Assembly: GCA_902493335.1 (NCBI GenBank)
Contig: CABUPJ010000025.1
Location: 1 to 45,779, forward strand
DNA from: an uncultured Porphyromonadaceae bacterium
GTDB lineage: Bacteria; Bacteroidota; Bacteroidia; Bacteroidales; Muribaculaceae
Length of the DNA stretch: 45,779 nt
Direction: 5' to 3'
In this document: in pieces, positions 1 through 8,077 of the stretch
Position numbering within the stretch: position 1 is the stretch's first letter
Layout of the letters: each line of letters begins with the position of its first letter
Notes under the pieces: model-generated
Told to the model about the DNA's origin: nothing
The model's input: the letters and a program-made list of their open reading frames with translations, nothing else
Databases searched by the model: none
Program-made: the position numbers and the translations under genes

Positions 1-31
1 CCCCATCCACGACCACTTTAGCGGCAGACAT
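1..31 (-). CDS. possible start of a minus-strand gene, cut by the window edge
   Basis: Reading leftward from 31 there is an ATG followed by nine open codons (MSAAKVVVDG) to the window edge. The only support is the start codon and the absence of any other gene between it and the divergent gene at 223, so this is a weak call. A perfect 11-bp inverted repeat (54-64 with 72-82) sits just upstream, where a leader hairpin or operator would lie. Function cannot be judged from ten residues. Confidence 0.3.
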   Translation of the reverse strand, partial: MSAAKVVVDG

Positions 32-53
32 CCCCGCGCACCTAAAAAGTCAA

Positions 54-82
54 AACGATGTCAAACGCACATTGACATCGTT
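54..82. repeat. 11-bp perfect inverted repeat, 7-nt loop
   Basis: AACGATGTCAA (54-64) is the exact reverse complement of TTGACATCGTT (72-82). On the minus strand the hairpin is followed by TTTTGACTTTTT, so it could be an attenuator or terminator-like leader for the putative minus-strand gene starting at 31. It could equally be a dimeric operator shared with the divergent gene at 223. Confidence 0.5.
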
Positions 83-188
83 GTTACAAAAAATAATTGC
101 CAACCTATGCCTTTAACATACCGGCGCTCTCCTCGGCGGCGGGGTGATTTTTAATATCTTTTTCACGTCGGGGTTGGAGTTTTTTCGC

Positions 189-196
189 TAACTTTG
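189..196 (+). promoter_or_regulatory. -7 element TAACTTTG of the DUF4494/yggS promoter
   Basis: TAACTTTG matches the Bacteroidota -7 consensus TAnnTTTG, 26 bases before the ATG at 223. No convincing TTTG -33 box is present at the usual 19-21 base spacing; only T-rich sequence near 158-164 is available. Confidence 0.55.
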
Positions 197-222
197 CTCT
201 ATAATCATCATAGAAAAGAACA

Positions 223-678
223 ATGGCAAACTGGTTTGAATGTAAAGTGCGCTATGACAAACTTCAGGAAAACGGCGCAGTAAAAAAAGTAACCGAACCC
301 TATCTGGTCGACGCTCTGTCGTTTACAGAGGCCGAGGCCCGCATCATAGACGAACAGACTCCCTATATCTCGGGCGAGTTCTCGGTCTCGGCGGTCAAAC
401 GCACCAAAATAGCCGAGATTTTCTGGAACGAGGAGGGCGACAAATGGTATCTCGTCAAAGTGGCGTTTATCACTATCGACGAACGCTCTGGCGTCGAGAA
501 ACGCTCGACCTCGCAGATTCTCGTTCAGGCGAAGGATTTCAAGAACGCCCTCGACACATTCCTCGAAGGCATGAAGGGCACTATGGCCGATTTTGAAATC
601 GTCGGCATCAACGAGACTCCGCTAATCGACGTCTATAAGGTCAAGCTCGGCGGCGACAACGCCCCCAAGGCGGAATGA
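223..678 (+). CDS. DUF4494 domain-containing protein
   Basis: The 151-residue soluble protein (starts MANWFECKVRY) matches by eye the Bacteroidota family DUF4494, usually about 150 residues, so it looks full length. There is no signal peptide or membrane segment. The family has no established function. The gene is the first of a two-gene unit: its stop overlaps the start of the yggS-like gene as ATGA at 675-678, which implies translational coupling to a PLP-binding protein. That pairing is contextual only and does not prove a shared role. Confidence 0.85.
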   Translation: MANWFECKVRYDKLQENGAVKKVTEPYLVDALSFTEAEARIIDEQTPYISGEFSVSAVKRTKIAEIFWNEEGDKWYLVKVAFITIDERSGVEKRSTSQILVQAKDFKNALDTFLEGMKGTMADFEIVGINETPLIDVYKVKLGGDNAPKAE

Positions 679-1340
679 ACCATATAGGCGACACAATAAG
701 ACGGCTGCACTCATCGCTCCCGGCGGGCGTCGAGCTTGTAGCCGTCTCTAAATTTCACCCGGCCGAAGCGATACGCGAGGCCTATGATGCGGGGCAGCGC
801 ATCTTCGGTGAAAGCCGCGTGACTGAACTGTGCGATAAAATCGCCGTGCTGCCCGACGACATACGCTGGCACTTCATCGGCCATCTGCAGACCAACAAGG
901 TGAAGCATCTGATCGGCAGATGCTCGCTGATCGAGAGTGTCGACTCGACGCGTCTGCTCGAGCTGATCGACACGCTGTCGGAGCGCGCGGGTGTGGTGAC
1001 ACGCGTGCTGATGCAGCTCCATGTCGCCGCCGAAGAGACAAAATTCGGCTTCACGCCCGACGAGCTTGTGGCCTGGTTTGCCGACGGCGGTTACCGCAGG
1101 CTTAAGGCGACGCATATCTGCGGCCTGATGAGTATGGCGACCAACACCGACGACCGCGGCCGTGTCGCGGCCGACTTCGCCCTCACGGCCGCGACACGCC
1201 GCCGCATACTCGACGCGGCGCCCGACCTCACGGGCTTCGACACGCTCTCGATGGGTATGAGCGACGACTATGACCTGGCTATCGCCGAAGGCTCTACCAT
1301 GATTCGCATAGGCACATCGATTTTCGGCGAAAGACAGTAA
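675..1340 (+). CDS. YggS-family pyridoxal phosphate-binding protein
   Basis: This is a 221-residue protein of the YggS/PROSC (YBL036C) family, which binds PLP without a known enzymatic reaction and buffers cytoplasmic PLP and amino/keto-acid balance. Visible family hallmarks are the Schiff-base lysine K26 in LVAVSKFHP, the IFGESRV segment, WHFIGHLQTNK, and the C-terminal phosphate-binding stretch SMGMSDDYDLAI followed by RIGTSIFGER. Length is normal for the family. It overlaps the DUF4494 gene by four bases (ATGA) and shares its promoter. Confidence 0.93.
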   Translation: MNHIGDTIRRLHSSLPAGVELVAVSKFHPAEAIREAYDAGQRIFGESRVTELCDKIAVLPDDIRWHFIGHLQTNKVKHLIGRCSLIESVDSTRLLELIDTLSERAGVVTRVLMQLHVAAEETKFGFTPDELVAWFADGGYRRLKATHICGLMSMATNTDDRGRVAADFALTAATRRRILDAAPDLTGFDTLSMGMSDDYDLAIAEGSTMIRIGTSIFGERQ

Positions 1341-1353
1341 TAAGTCGGAGCGC

Positions 1354-1387
1354 ATTGCGCTGTGAAACAAAATTATTATTATCTTTG
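1354..1387 (+). promoter_or_regulatory. promoter of the FHS transporter gene
   Basis: ATTG (1354-1357) and TATCTTTG (1380-1387) form a Bacteroidota-type promoter with a 22-base spacer. It leaves a leader of roughly 65 bases before the ATG at 1458. Confidence 0.65.
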
Positions 1388-1457
1388 CAGTGACTAACAA
1401 AGCCTGATTAAAACCAAAACAAATAATAACCAAAACACTTACCACACTCCGCTACCA

Positions 1458-2810
1458 ATGGAAAAACAAGCAAAGACCAATGGAAATATCGTGGCGATCA
1501 TCACGATGTTTTTCCTGTTCGCGATGATTTCATTCGTGACCAACCTCGCCGCCCCGCTGGGCACCATCTGGAAAAACCACTATGAATGGGCCGGCATGAT
1601 GGGCAACTTCATGAACTTCTTCGCCTATCTCATCATGGGCATTCCCGCCGGCAATCTTCTTGTCAGAATAGGCTACAAGAAAACGGCTCTTCTGTCAATG
1701 GCCATCGGCTTTGTCGGCATCGTCCTGCAATATCTCTCGAGCATTGTCGGCGCCGATGTCGCTGTGTTCAGCGTCGCCGGCGGCGAAGTGATGCTCGACT
1801 TCATCATCTATCTTCTGGGCGCCTTCATCAGCGGTTTCTGTGTCTGCATGCTCAACACGGTCGTCAACCCGATGCTCAACCTCCTGGGCGGCGGCGGCAA
1901 CCGCGGCAACCAGCTCATCCAGGCCGGCGGCTCGTGCAACTCTCTGGCCGGCACGCTGACCCCGCTCTTTGTCGGCATGCTTATCGGCACTGTCACTCCG
2001 GCGACAGCCATGAGCGACGTATCGCCCCTGATGTTCATCGCCATGGGTGTCTTCGTGCTCGCGTTCATCGTCATCGCCTGCGTCAGCATCCCTGAACCCC
2101 ATCTTCAGAAAAAAGGCGCCAAGAAAGTGGCCTACACCCACAGCCCGTGGAGCTTCCGCCACACAGTGCTCGGCGTCGTGGGCATCTTCTTCTATGTCGG
2201 CATCGAAGTCGGCATCCCCGGTGTGCTCATCTTCTATCTCTCTGACTCGAAGGCATCGGGCATCGAGGTCAACGCCACCGCCGTCGCTGGCGCAGTCGCC
2301 GCTATCTACTGGCTGCTCATGCTTGTCGGCCGTCTGACATCGAGCGTCATCTCGGGCAAGGTATCGAGCCGCACCCAGCTCATCGCCACATCTACGGCAG
2401 CTATCTTCCTGATCGTGCTCGCCATCGTACTGCCGTCGTCGCTGCGCGTGTCTATGCCCGCCTACAGCGTCGAAGAAGGCTTCGCCATGGCTCAGGTTCC
2501 CGTCAGCGCGCTCATGCTGGTGCTCTGCGGCCTCTGCACCTCTGTGATGTGGGGCGGCATCTTCAATCTCGCAGTCGAGGGTCTCGGCAAATACACCGCC
2601 CAGGCTTCGGGCATCTTCATGATGATGGTTGTCGGCGGCGGCGTGATGCCTCTCATCCAGAACTATATCGCCAACAACGTCGGCTACATGGTGTCTTACT
2701 GGCTCCCCGTCGCCATGCTCGCCTATCTGCTGTTCTACGCAGTAGCAGGCTCTAAGAACGTCAACACCGACATTCCTGTCGAAGACGACGTCGACGCGCT
2801 CAATCTCTGA
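1458..2810 (+). CDS. MFS sugar transporter, FHS (fucose/glucose-galactose) family
   Basis: The 450-residue integral membrane protein has about twelve hydrophobic segments. Typical FHS-family features are a conserved Asn-rich segment (CMLNTVVNPMLNLLGG), a following glutamine/asparagine motif (QLIQAGGSCNSLAGTL), and a loop between the two six-helix halves near residues 215-235. FHS proteins are proton symporters for fucose, glucose, galactose and related sugars; the substrate cannot be told from sequence here. The gene stands alone between its own promoter (1354-1387) and a strong terminator (2838-2869). It is followed by transketolase, which is independently transcribed. Confidence 0.85.
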   Translation: MEKQAKTNGNIVAIITMFFLFAMISFVTNLAAPLGTIWKNHYEWAGMMGNFMNFFAYLIMGIPAGNLLVRIGYKKTALLSMAIGFVGIVLQYLSSIVGADVAVFSVAGGEVMLDFIIYLLGAFISGFCVCMLNTVVNPMLNLLGGGGNRGNQLIQAGGSCNSLAGTLTPLFVGMLIGTVTPATAMSDVSPLMFIAMGVFVLAFIVIACVSIPEPHLQKKGAKKVAYTHSPWSFRHTVLGVVGIFFYVGIEVGIPGVLIFYLSDSKASGIEVNATAVAGAVAAIYWLLMLVGRLTSSVISGKVSSRTQLIATSTAAIFLIVLAIVLPSSLRVSMPAYSVEEGFAMAQVPVSALMLVLCGLCTSVMWGGIFNLAVEGLGKYTAQASGIFMMMVVGGGVMPLIQNYIANNVGYMVSYWLPVAMLAYLLFYAVAGSKNVNTDIPVEDDVDALNL

Positions 2811-2837
2811 TAACATCCGCCTGAGATAAGATCAAGT

Positions 2838-2869
2838 CAGGCCCGCGGCTAAGGTCGCGGGCCTGTTTT
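2838..2869 (+). terminator. intrinsic terminator after the FHS transporter gene
   Basis: A 10-bp perfect stem, CAGGCCCGCG (2838-2847) with CGCGGGCCTG (2856-2865), has an 8-base loop and is followed by TTTT. It lies 28 bases after the stop codon. Confidence 0.85.
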
Positions 2870-2921
2870 GTCTAAACTTTCGCCTCCGGCAGGGCGTTGT
2901 TTAAAAATCAAGCGTTAAAAA

Positions 2922-2953
2922 ATTGCCACATTGGGCCAAATGTTGTAATTTTG
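2922..2953 (+). promoter_or_regulatory. transketolase promoter
   Basis: ATTG (2922-2925) and TAATTTTG (2946-2953) are separated by 20 bases. The expected transcription start near 2960 lies downstream of the in-frame ATG at 2923, which rules that upstream start out and supports translation from 2986. Confidence 0.75.
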
Positions 2954-2985
2954 AACAAAATTTTAACACAACAACGTTAATCTTG

Positions 2986-5016
2986 ATGGAATCCAACGTA
3001 TTAACTCACGCGGCCGACAATATCAGAATATTGACAGCCGCCATGGTCGAAAAAGCCAATTCCGGTCATCCCGGCGGAGCTATGGGAGGTGCTGACTTTG
3101 TCAATGTCCTTTACTCGAAATTCCTTGTAACAGATCCCGACGACCCGACATGGTTCGGACGCGACCGGTTCTTCCTCGACCCGGGCCATATGTCGCCGAT
3201 GCTCTACTCGGTGCTCGCCCTGACAGGTAAATATACGTTGGCCGAACTCCAGCAATTCCGCCAGTGGGGCAGCGTCACACCGGGCCATCCCGAAGTCGAC
3301 CCCTCGCGCGGCATCGAAAACACATCGGGTCCGCTCGGCCAGGGCCACACCATGGCCGTCGGCGCCGCCATAGCCGAACGCTTCCTTGCCGCACGTTTCG
3401 GCGAAGTCGTGGCCCACAAGACCTATGCCTTCATATCGGACGGCGGTATCCAGGAAGAGATCTCGCAGGGCGCGGGCCGCATCGCCGGCTATCTCGGCCT
3501 GTCGAATCTGATAATGTTCTATGACAGCAACAAGGTGCAGCTCTCGACCGACGTCGACGAGGTCGACCGCGAGGACTATGCCGCCAAATACCGCGCATGG
3601 CACTGGCATGTGATCGAAATCGACGGCAATGACCCCGCCGCCATCGCCGACGCCCTCACGCGCGCGCATAATGAAAAGGAGAAGCCCGTGCTCATCATCG
3701 GCAACACCCGCATGGGTCTGGGCGCCGTCACCGCCGAAGGCAAAAACTTCGAGGGCCAGTGTTCGACCCACGGCCAGCCCCTGAGCAAATCGGGCGCCGA
3801 CGTCAACGCCACGATAAAGAATCTCGGCGGCGACCCCGAGAATCCCTGGGTCGTCTTCGACGACGTCGCCGAACTATATGCCCGACGCAACAACGAACTT
3901 CGCGAGATTGTCGCACGCCGCCGCGAGGAGTTTGCCCGCTGGAGCGAGGCAAATCCCGACAAAGCAGCCACGCTTAAGAGCTATCTCGAGGGCCGGCTCC
4001 CCGAAATCGATTACCGCGCCATCGCCCACAAAGCAAACGTGGCGACCCGCACAGCCTCGGCCGACGTACTCTCGGTGCTCGGCGAGAAAGTCGGCAACAT
4101 GATTGTCGGCTCGGCCGACCTGGCCAACAGCGACAAGACCGAAGCATTTCTGAAAAAGACGGGCGCTTTTGTCAACGGCGACTTCAGCGGCGCGTTTATC
4201 CACGCCGGCGTGTCAGAGCTGACGCTCGCAGCCATCTGCAACGGCATCGCCCTGCACGGAGGCGTCTATGCCGCCTGCGCCACATTCTTCGTCTTCTCAG
4301 ACTATATGAAACCGGCGATGCGCATGTCGTCGCTGATGTCGCTCCCGGTCAAGTATATCTGGTCGCACGACGCCTTCCGCGTCGGCGAGGACGGCCCGAC
4401 CCACGAGCCTGTCGAGCAGGAAGCACAGCTGCGTCTGCTCGAAGAGATCACCAACTTCGAGGGCCGTCCGTCGATGCTCGCCCTGCGCCCCGCCGACAGC
4501 GCCGAGACGACGATAGCCTGGGAGATGGCAATGGAAAACAAAGAGACGCCGTCGGCTCTCGTACTCACGCGTCAGGATGTACCCGATCTGCCCTCGCAGA
4601 GCGGCGACCGCTATACCGACGCCATCGGCACACGCCGGGGCGGCTATACCGTCATCAAATCACAGTCTCCCGAGGTCATTCTCGTAGCCAACGGCTCTGA
4701 AGTGTCGCTTCTCTGCAACGTAGCCGAACTCCTGAAAGCCGAAGGCATCAGCGCCAATGTCGTGTCGATGCCTTCGTCGGGTCTGTTCAACATCCAGGAC
4801 GAGGCTTACCGCCTGTCAGTGCTGCCTGCCGGACTGCCCCACTTCGGTCTCACAGCCGGACTGCCCGTCACCCTCAAGCTCATCAACGGCTTCAACGGCA
4901 AAGTCTACGGTCTGAACCGGTTCGGCGCCTCGGCACCTTATAAAGTGCTCGACGAAAAATTCGGTTTCACGCCCGGAAATATACTCCATGAGGTTAAAAA
5001 ATATCTTGGCCGCTGA
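2986..5016 (+). CDS. tkt: transketolase
   Basis: Thiamine-diphosphate enzyme of the non-oxidative pentose phosphate pathway (transfers two-carbon ketol units between sugar phosphates), 676 residues, cytoplasmic. Visible signatures are SGHPGG with H28, the sugar-phosphate/ThDP region HPEVDPSRGIENTSGPLGQG, the ThDP-Mg motif in the form SDGG...N (the first Gly of the usual GDG is Ser), and the pyrimidine-domain segment HDAFRVGEDGPTHEPVEQ. An in-frame ATG at 2923 would add 21 residues, but it lies upstream of the predicted transcription start and the added residues are not family-like, so 2986 is chosen. It is a single-gene unit. Confidence 0.95.
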   Translation: MESNVLTHAADNIRILTAAMVEKANSGHPGGAMGGADFVNVLYSKFLVTDPDDPTWFGRDRFFLDPGHMSPMLYSVLALTGKYTLAELQQFRQWGSVTPGHPEVDPSRGIENTSGPLGQGHTMAVGAAIAERFLAARFGEVVAHKTYAFISDGGIQEEISQGAGRIAGYLGLSNLIMFYDSNKVQLSTDVDEVDREDYAAKYRAWHWHVIEIDGNDPAAIADALTRAHNEKEKPVLIIGNTRMGLGAVTAEGKNFEGQCSTHGQPLSKSGADVNATIKNLGGDPENPWVVFDDVAELYARRNNELREIVARRREEFARWSEANPDKAATLKSYLEGRLPEIDYRAIAHKANVATRTASADVLSVLGEKVGNMIVGSADLANSDKTEAFLKKTGAFVNGDFSGAFIHAGVSELTLAAICNGIALHGGVYAACATFFVFSDYMKPAMRMSSLMSLPVKYIWSHDAFRVGEDGPTHEPVEQEAQLRLLEEITNFEGRPSMLALRPADSAETTIAWEMAMENKETPSALVLTRQDVPDLPSQSGDRYTDAIGTRRGGYTVIKSQSPEVILVANGSEVSLLCNVAELLKAEGISANVVSMPSSGLFNIQDEAYRLSVLPAGLPHFGLTAGLPVTLKLINGFNGKVYGLNRFGASAPYKVLDEKFGFTPGNILHEVKKYLGR

Positions 5017-5074
5017 AAAACAATCGAATTCATATAAAAAACATGAATCGAACAGGAACATTTTTTATTATTTT

Positions 5075-5106
5075 TTAGTTTAAATAAGAAAAAAGTGTTA
5101 ACTTAG
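5075..5106 (+). promoter_or_regulatory. promoter of the OmpA-family gene
   Basis: TTAG (5075-5078) and TAACTTAG (5099-5106), a one-base variant of TAnnTTTG, are 20 bases apart in a very AT-rich leader. The ATG follows at 5162. Confidence 0.6.
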
Positions 5107-5161
5107 CGCCTCAAATAGGCTTAAAATATAATTAAATCAACTCTAAATAATTCATCATCTT

Positions 5162-6352
5162 ATGAAAAAAGCCACAATTTTAGCACTCGCTTGTGCCCTT
5201 TTCATGGGACAAGCTGCTGTAGCACAGGAATCTGCAAAGGAGATTACCTATGTTAACGATCCCTCGCAAGGCTATCTGTTCAACCGCTTCCAGGACAACT
5301 GGTTCATCACAGCTGAAGGCGGTACAGGCATCTATTTATCAAGCTTCGATTCAAAACGTAATCTCTTAGATCGCTTCTCTCCCGCCGCATCAATCTATAT
5401 AGGCAAATGGTTCAGCCCGATCATCGGTCTCCGTATCGGCGCCAACTATCTCGGCATCAAAGGCCTCACCGAAAACCCCGCCTATGGTCGCGTCAACGAG
5501 CACATGGTAGACGGTCTCTATAAAGAGAAATTCAACCTCTTCGGCCCGCAGTTCGACATCATGCTCAACCTCACCAACTGGTGGTGTGGCTATCGTCCCG
5601 GCCGCATCTATAACGCAACAGTTTACGGCGGTGCAGGCGGCTACTTCACATTCGCCAAGAATTCCGAGAGCAAATGGAAACACGTCCAGGACGACTTCCT
5701 CGATGTTCGCGCCGGTCTTATCAACTCGTTCAGAGTCAGCGAGCAGGTTCAGCTCTCACTCGATCTCCGCATCAACCTCTTCAAAGGCCCGAGCAACTAC
5801 ATTCAGGCCACAGACAAACTTTACGGCGACCTTCAGGCCTACTTCGGCGTAACTTATAACTTCAAGAACCGCGAATGGAGCACACCCGTTGTTCCCGTTT
5901 GCCCCGAACCCGAAAACTGCGACGCCCTCCGCGCACGTCTCGCTGCTGCCGACGCCCGCATCGCCGACCTCGAAGCACAGCTCCGCGACTGCCTCAACCG
6001 TCCCGTCGAGAAAGTCACAGAGAAAGGCCCGCTCGCAACAATCTACTATCCTATCGGTGTTTCTCGTCTGACCCGCGAAGACCGCAACATCCTCGGCGCT
6101 ATCGCCAACGTGATGATTGCCAACCCCAACACCCACTACACCCTCACAGGCTGGGCTGACAACTATACCGGTACAGAACAGATCAACATCCGCCTGCGCA
6201 AAAACCGTGTTGCCGGCGTCGAGAAACAGCTCATCAAAAACGGCGTTCCCGCTTCTCAGCTGACTGCCACAACAAACAACGGCAGCCTCTGCGACCTCGG
6301 CGAAAAATTCGTCGCTCTTGACCGCGCTGTCACAATCGAAGAGACAAAATAA
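5162..6352 (+). CDS. OmpA-family outer-membrane protein
   Basis: The 396-residue envelope protein has a signal peptide (about residues 1-22, hydrophobic, ending AAVAQ). Residues about 35-235 are rich in alternating aromatic/hydrophobic strands, consistent with a beta-barrel. A short coiled-coil/hinge follows at about 250-280 (RLAAADARIADLEAQLRDC), bounded by Cys residues. The C-terminal OmpA-like domain spans about 290-396, with the A-D...R-K-N-R peptidoglycan-binding pattern in the WADNYTG and LRKNRV segments. Family role: a structural link between outer membrane and peptidoglycan. The domain order and Cys-flanked linker resemble abundant Bacteroidales OmpA proteins. It has its own promoter and a strong terminator. 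Confidence 0.9.
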   Translation: MKKATILALACALFMGQAAVAQESAKEITYVNDPSQGYLFNRFQDNWFITAEGGTGIYLSSFDSKRNLLDRFSPAASIYIGKWFSPIIGLRIGANYLGIKGLTENPAYGRVNEHMVDGLYKEKFNLFGPQFDIMLNLTNWWCGYRPGRIYNATVYGGAGGYFTFAKNSESKWKHVQDDFLDVRAGLINSFRVSEQVQLSLDLRINLFKGPSNYIQATDKLYGDLQAYFGVTYNFKNREWSTPVVPVCPEPENCDALRARLAAADARIADLEAQLRDCLNRPVEKVTEKGPLATIYYPIGVSRLTREDRNILGAIANVMIANPNTHYTLTGWADNYTGTEQINIRLRKNRVAGVEKQLIKNGVPASQLTATTNNGSLCDLGEKFVALDRAVTIEETK

Positions 6353-6380
6353 TCAATTTACTTTGATTTAATTGATAATG

Positions 6381-6417
6381 ACAGGCCGTCCCAATCGGGA
6401 CGGTCTGTTTGTTTTTT
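6381..6417 (+). terminator. terminator of the OmpA-family gene
   Basis: ACAGGCCGTCCC (6381-6392) pairs with GGGACGGTCTGT (6397-6408), with one G-T wobble, a 4-base loop and a following T-rich tract. The last bases of the terminator (6408-6411, TTTG) also form the -33 box of the next promoter, so the two signals are fused end to end. Confidence 0.85.
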
Positions 6418-6438
6418 AGAATTATTTGATTATCTTTG
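6408..6438 (+). promoter_or_regulatory. promoter of the first histidine phosphatase gene
   Basis: TTTG (6408-6411) and TATCTTTG (6431-6438) with a 19-base spacer match the Bacteroidota consensus exactly. The leader to the ATG at 6456 is very short, about 10 bases. An ATG at 6451 is followed at once by an in-frame stop. Confidence 0.75.
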
Positions 6439-6455
6439 CCTAAACTAATTATGTC

Positions 6456-7769
6456 ATGAAAAATAAGATAATACTTTTTGCGTTTGCGCTGGCATCGCTG
6501 ATTCCGGCCGCACAGGCCCAGACTACTCCGTCCGAAGTCATCGAAACACCCGCCAAAGCCGGCGGTGTCTACTATGCCTACCCGGTCGAATCTTCGCTCA
6601 ACACGCCCGCACCGAAAGGCTACAAACCGTTTTACATAAGCCACTACGGACGTCACGGCTCACGCTATCTGACAAGTGACAAAGATTATACCCGTCCGCT
6701 GGGCAAACTGCGTCTCGCAAAAGAACGCAACGCCCTCACACCCTATGGCGAAGACATTCTCAACCGCCTCGAAGCGGTCTGGGATATGGCCGAGGGCCGC
6801 ATCGGCGAGCTCACCGAACTCGGCGCAAAGCAACACCGGGGCATATCGAAGCGCATGTATAACTCTTTTCCCGAAGTATTCGCCGGAGAGCCCGAGATTA
6901 CAGCGGCCTCGACCGTGATAATGCGCTGCGCCCACTCGATGTTCGCTTTCGTCGAAGGTCTCAAGGAAATAAACCCGACGCTCGTTGTTCCCCGCGAATC
7001 GTCGCAGCGCAACATGGTCTATCTGAGCTATAACGACAAAAAATCATGGCCGTGCACGAGCCACGACGCCGAATGGTATCAGAGCTACCGCAAATTCCGC
7101 CATGAAATGGTGAAGCCCGACCGTCTGATTGACACTCTCTTCTGTGACAGCACCTTTGTGCGCGGCTTTATCGACCCCGAAGAGATTACCGCCGACCTCT
7201 ATTATGTAACAGTCGGCCAGCAAAATCTCGACAGCGACATCACGTTCGACGATCTCTTCACACCCGAGGAGCTCTTCGACATGTGGCAGGTGGCCAACTT
7301 CAGATTCTACTCACGCAACTCGTCATATCCTCCGGCCGGCGGACTCATGGTCGACAACGCAAAAAATCTGGCATCAAACATACTCGAAGGCGCCCAGAAA
7401 TATATCGCCGAAGGCAAAAACGGCGCCACGCTCAGATTCGGCCACGACGGCAACATCATACCCTTCATCGCACTTATGCGTCTCGGAGGCAAAGCGACCT
7501 ACTGCACAAACCCTTACGAGCTATATAAAGACTACAGCGACTTCACCATCTGCCCGATGGGCGCCAACTTCCAGATGGTGCTCTTCAAGAACAAACAGGG
7601 CGACATCATCGCCAAGTTCATGCTCAACGAGCGCGAAGTGCCTCTCGCCATCGAAAGCGACATCTATCCATTCTACCGCTGGAACGACGTCAAGAAATAT
7701 TTCGAGGACGCCATCACGATACCGAGCGTCGAGGTGATGAACGAAGTTCTGAAGACGACGGCAGAATGA
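6456..7769 (+). CDS. secreted histidine phosphatase, HD-motif type
   Basis: The 437-residue protein has a signal peptide (about residues 1-22, ending AQAQ). It belongs to the histidine acid phosphatase clade 2 superfamily, which includes phytases and MINPP-like inositol polyphosphate phosphatases. The nucleophile motif is R66-H67-G68-S69-R70; the distal motif is H330-D331-G332 (in RFGHDGNIIPF), the acid-phosphatase form of the proton-donor site. It is expected to act in the periplasm or at the surface on phosphomonoesters. A paralogue with an HAE motif follows at 8078. The gene ends five bases from the convergent TPR gene. Substrate is not determinable; phytate or sugar phosphates are plausible. 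Confidence 0.85.
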   Translation: MKNKIILFAFALASLIPAAQAQTTPSEVIETPAKAGGVYYAYPVESSLNTPAPKGYKPFYISHYGRHGSRYLTSDKDYTRPLGKLRLAKERNALTPYGEDILNRLEAVWDMAEGRIGELTELGAKQHRGISKRMYNSFPEVFAGEPEITAASTVIMRCAHSMFAFVEGLKEINPTLVVPRESSQRNMVYLSYNDKKSWPCTSHDAEWYQSYRKFRHEMVKPDRLIDTLFCDSTFVRGFIDPEEITADLYYVTVGQQNLDSDITFDDLFTPEELFDMWQVANFRFYSRNSSYPPAGGLMVDNAKNLASNILEGAQKYIAEGKNGATLRFGHDGNIIPFIALMRLGGKATYCTNPYELYKDYSDFTICPMGANFQMVLFKNKQGDIIAKFMLNEREVPLAIESDIYPFYRWNDVKKYFEDAITIPSVEVMNEVLKTTAE

Positions 7770-7774
7770 ATTTG

Positions 7775-8032
7775 TCAGGGATTGTATAAATCCTTGTTAT
7801 AAAAATCCATGACGTCGCGGGCTATCCTGAGCGCCGCCGATGCCGGCGACCCGCTGTTGAGCGCCACGGCACATTCATAATCGCTTATCGCCAAAGACTT
7901 CTGTCCGAGACGCCAATAGAGGCGCCCCCGCAGATAGTATAAGGTGTCGTCGCTCTGATTTACCGCGATTTCAGCGGTCAGGCGCGAAAGCTCGGCGGCT
8001 ATGTCAACTTCGGCTTGGTTTTTATCGTTCAT
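7775..8032 (-). CDS. small TPR-repeat protein
   Basis: The 85-residue cytoplasmic protein starts MNDKNQAEVDIA and has no signal peptide. It carries one recognisable tetratricopeptide unit (YYLRGRLYWRLGQKSLAI then DYECAVALN), with flanking helices. The start at 8032 is chosen because a minus-strand TATATTTG box at 8062-8055 puts transcription start near 8048, excluding an in-frame start at 8068. The gene lies antisense between two paralogous phosphatases, convergent with the first and divergent from the second. TPR folds mediate protein-protein contacts; no partner is evident. Confidence 0.75.
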   Translation of the reverse strand: MNDKNQAEVDIAAELSRLTAEIAVNQSDDTLYYLRGRLYWRLGQKSLAISDYECAVALNSGSPASAALRIARDVMDFYNKDLYNP

Positions 8033-8054
8033 ATCATAAGAAATTTCTACGCTA

Positions 8055-8062
8055 CAAATATA
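8055..8062 (-). promoter_or_regulatory. -7 element TATATTTG for the TPR gene
   Basis: Minus-strand TATATTTG matches TAnnTTTG and lies 23 bases before the ATG at 8032. It sits in the 45-bp gap shared with the divergent phosphatase gene. No plus-strand box of this type is visible in that gap, so the promoter of the plus-strand gene probably overlaps the TPR gene or is atypical. Confidence 0.55.
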
Positions 8063-8077
8063 TAACAAATTCTGATT

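Noticed and set aside
711..1445. Long minus-strand frames opposite yggS and the FHS transporter (also 1695-2816)
   Set aside because: Antisense shadows of GC-rich coding sequence, with arginine/aspartate/histidine-rich composition and no family resemblance.
2923..2985. Upstream start for transketolase
   Set aside because: The ATG at 2923 lies inside the promoter, before the predicted transcription start, and the extra residues are not conserved in the family.
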